Origin: Pedobacter terrae
GTDB lineage: Bacteria; Bacteroidota; Bacteroidia; Sphingobacteriales; Sphingobacteriaceae
Direction of reading: 5' to 3'
DNA length: 64,000 bases
NCBI RefSeq assembly: GCF_900100705.1
Contig: NZ_FNCH01000010.1
Span: forward strand, 62,001 to 126,000
Part shown: piece after piece, positions 62,772 to 64,000 of the stretch
How positions within the stretch are numbered: the first letter of the stretch is position 1
Layout: each line of letters opens with the position of its first letter
Notes under the pieces: generated by a model
The model's input: the letters and a program-made list of their open reading frames with translations, nothing else
Databases searched by the model: none
What the model was told of the DNA's origin: nothing
Translations under genes and position numbers: made by a program

Positions 62772-64000
62772 TGCAGAAAAGATACATGTCCATATGGTTT
62801 TCTACGCTGCTCACCGACTGGATCCGCATTAAGTGCCCACGATTAAAAGATCTGCCGCTTGTTTTTTCAGATAAGGCCGGTAACCGAATGGTTATTACCG
62901 CTGCCAGTAAAGAAGCTACTTTGCTCGGTATCCATTTAGGAATGCCGCTGGCTGATGCCAGGGCGATTGCTCCTGATTTGGAAGTTATTGAAAACCAATG
63001 CCACAAATCCAAAAAACTATTAGAAGCGCTTGGCAGGTGGTGTATCCGTTACACACCATTGGTGGCTGTGGAGGAAGATCAGGGCCTGATTTTGGATATC
63101 AGTGGCTGTTCCCATCTATGGGGCGGCGAAAGCGCATATCTGCGCGAAATCGTTAACCGCCTACGTGGGCTTGGCTATGCCGCCAGGGCTGCTATTTCAG
63201 ATACCATGGGCACCTCCTGGGCCATATCTCGTTATGGAAAGGTTTCTCCCATTATTAAAAGTGGTGAAGAGCTAACAGCACTTCTGCCTTTACCTCCAAT
63301 GGCGCTCCGCATTTCGATCATAGCCAGTCAAAAATTGATCAAGCTTGGACTGAAGACCATTGGCAGTTTTATTTCCATGCCCCGATCGGTACTGCGCAGA
63401 CGGATCGGAGAAGACAGTATGGAAAGAATTGAGCAGGTATTAGGGCAAAAGGAAGATTATTTTTCACCGATTACGATCCCCGAAGTTTATAGCGAAAGAT
63501 TGGCCAGTATGGAGCCGATCAGAACCCGGAAAGGGATTGAAATCGCCATAGAAAAACTGTTGTCTAACCTTTGTGCCAGCTTGCAAAGGGATGGAATGGG
63601 CATACGTTCGGCCCTGTTACAAAGCTACCGGATAGACGGCCGGGTAATTAAAACCCAAATAGGCACCAATAGTCCTAGTATCAATACGAGCCATCTTTTC
63701 AAGCTGTTTTCACTCCAGATCGATAATATCGAGCCCAAAATGGGTATTGAGCTTTTCACCATGGATGCGGTTAGGTTTGATCAGCTGGATCCGGGTCAGG
63801 AAGCTTTATGGATGACAGAGAAAAGTATGGGCAACCAAAAGGTCATTGAACTTTTGGATAGGCTGGCTGGAAAACTGGGTGCCCAGGTTATTCAGCGCTA
63901 TTTACCACAGCCTCATCACTGGCCGGAACGATCCATTAAAAAAGTGGATTCCATTACTGAACCTCTTTCTTTACCCTGGCGTACCGACCGCTTACGCCCG
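62771..64000 (+). CDS. imuB: ImuB-like Y-family polymerase homolog (partial)
   Basis: At least 410 codons, open to the window end, so the C-terminus is missing. It starts with an ATG overlapping the imuA TAA. The Y-family palm and fingers are recognisable (KRYMSIWFSTLLTDWIRI, AASKEATLLGIHLGMPLADA, LDISGCSHLWGGE). The canonical catalytic aspartate of the N-terminal strand (D in MDAFFA) is absent here, where the strand reads SIWFSTL, which is typical of the non-catalytic ImuB branch. It probably acts as a hub for DnaE2 and the sliding clamp. Confidence 0.9.
   Translation, partial: MQKRYMSIWFSTLLTDWIRIKCPRLKDLPLVFSDKAGNRMVITAASKEATLLGIHLGMPLADARAIAPDLEVIENQCHKSKKLLEALGRWCIRYTPLVAVEEDQGLILDISGCSHLWGGESAYLREIVNRLRGLGYAARAAISDTMGTSWAISRYGKVSPIIKSGEELTALLPLPPMALRISIIASQKLIKLGLKTIGSFISMPRSVLRRRIGEDSMERIEQVLGQKEDYFSPITIPEVYSERLASMEPIRTRKGIEIAIEKLLSNLCASLQRDGMGIRSALLQSYRIDGRVIKTQIGTNSPSINTSHLFKLFSLQIDNIEPKMGIELFTMDAVRFDQLDPGQEALWMTEKSMGNQKVIELLDRLAGKLGAQVIQRYLPQPHHWPERSIKKVDSITEPLSLPWRTDRLRP

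Overview
The window looks like chromosomal DNA from a Sphingobacteriaceae-type Bacteroidetes, most like Pedobacter or a close relative. It is AT-rich and carries a SusC/SusD pair with an ECF sigma and FecR anti-sigma, LytTR/LytS two-component genes, AraC and HxlR regulators, and TAnnTTTG -7 promoter boxes. The genus is inferred from protein style, not proven. No rRNA, tRNA, CRISPR array, phage or intact insertion sequence was seen.

Layout. (1) About 1.7-23 kb, all on the minus strand, is a proline/hydroxyproline and peptide catabolism region: a DPP-IV-like S9 peptidase, an APC amino-acid permease, a DUF885 peptidase-like protein and an AraC regulator. These are followed by the complete four-enzyme trans-4-hydroxyproline pathway (dehydrogenase, epimerase, aldehyde dehydrogenase, DapA-type deaminase), an M1 aminopeptidase and two Xaa-Pro aminopeptidases. 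Together they could turn collagen-like peptides into 2-oxoglutarate. (2) 23.1-24.0 kb is a receiver-only response regulator in tandem with a member of an unrecognised ~160-residue protein family. (3) 24.2-33.6 kb is an ECF sigma / FecR / SusC / SusD locus ending in a GDPD-like plus alkaline phosphatase fusion and a metallophosphoesterase, which suggests phosphoester scavenging. (4) 33.7-34.8 kb is a non-coding tandem array with a 151-bp period. (5) 35-42.5 kb holds a luciferase-like monooxygenase, a LytTR/LytS pair flanking a tiny antisense ORF that resembles a RiPP precursor, a broken second member of the ~160-residue family, a sugar-phosphate isomerase-like protein and a YeiH-type transporter. 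(6) 42.7-51.3 kb is a MacAB/TolC-like ABC efflux operon preceded by a sigma-54-type promoter and followed by an NtrC-type regulator and its kinase. (7) 51.3-60.7 kb is mixed: Lrp, a GIN-domain protein, ABC-F, two SDRs, AraC, and three decaying genes (an SDR remnant, a frameshifted HxlR and an MFS remnant). (8) 60.7-64 kb holds divergent DNA-damage genes. The third ~160-residue family member plus AlkB lie on one strand and imuA-imuB on the other, with a shared intergenic region carrying two matched inverted repeats.

Most notable: the ~160-residue family (two intact copies, one pseudogene) tied to DNA-repair and two-component genes; the paired TACTAA-N5-TTAGTA operators; the RiPP-like ORF at 37.1-37.2 kb; the hydroxyproline/collagen-peptide locus with repeated ACAGGTT candidate operator motifs; and the sigma-54-type promoters. 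All reading was by eye; family names rest on motif recognition, not database searches.
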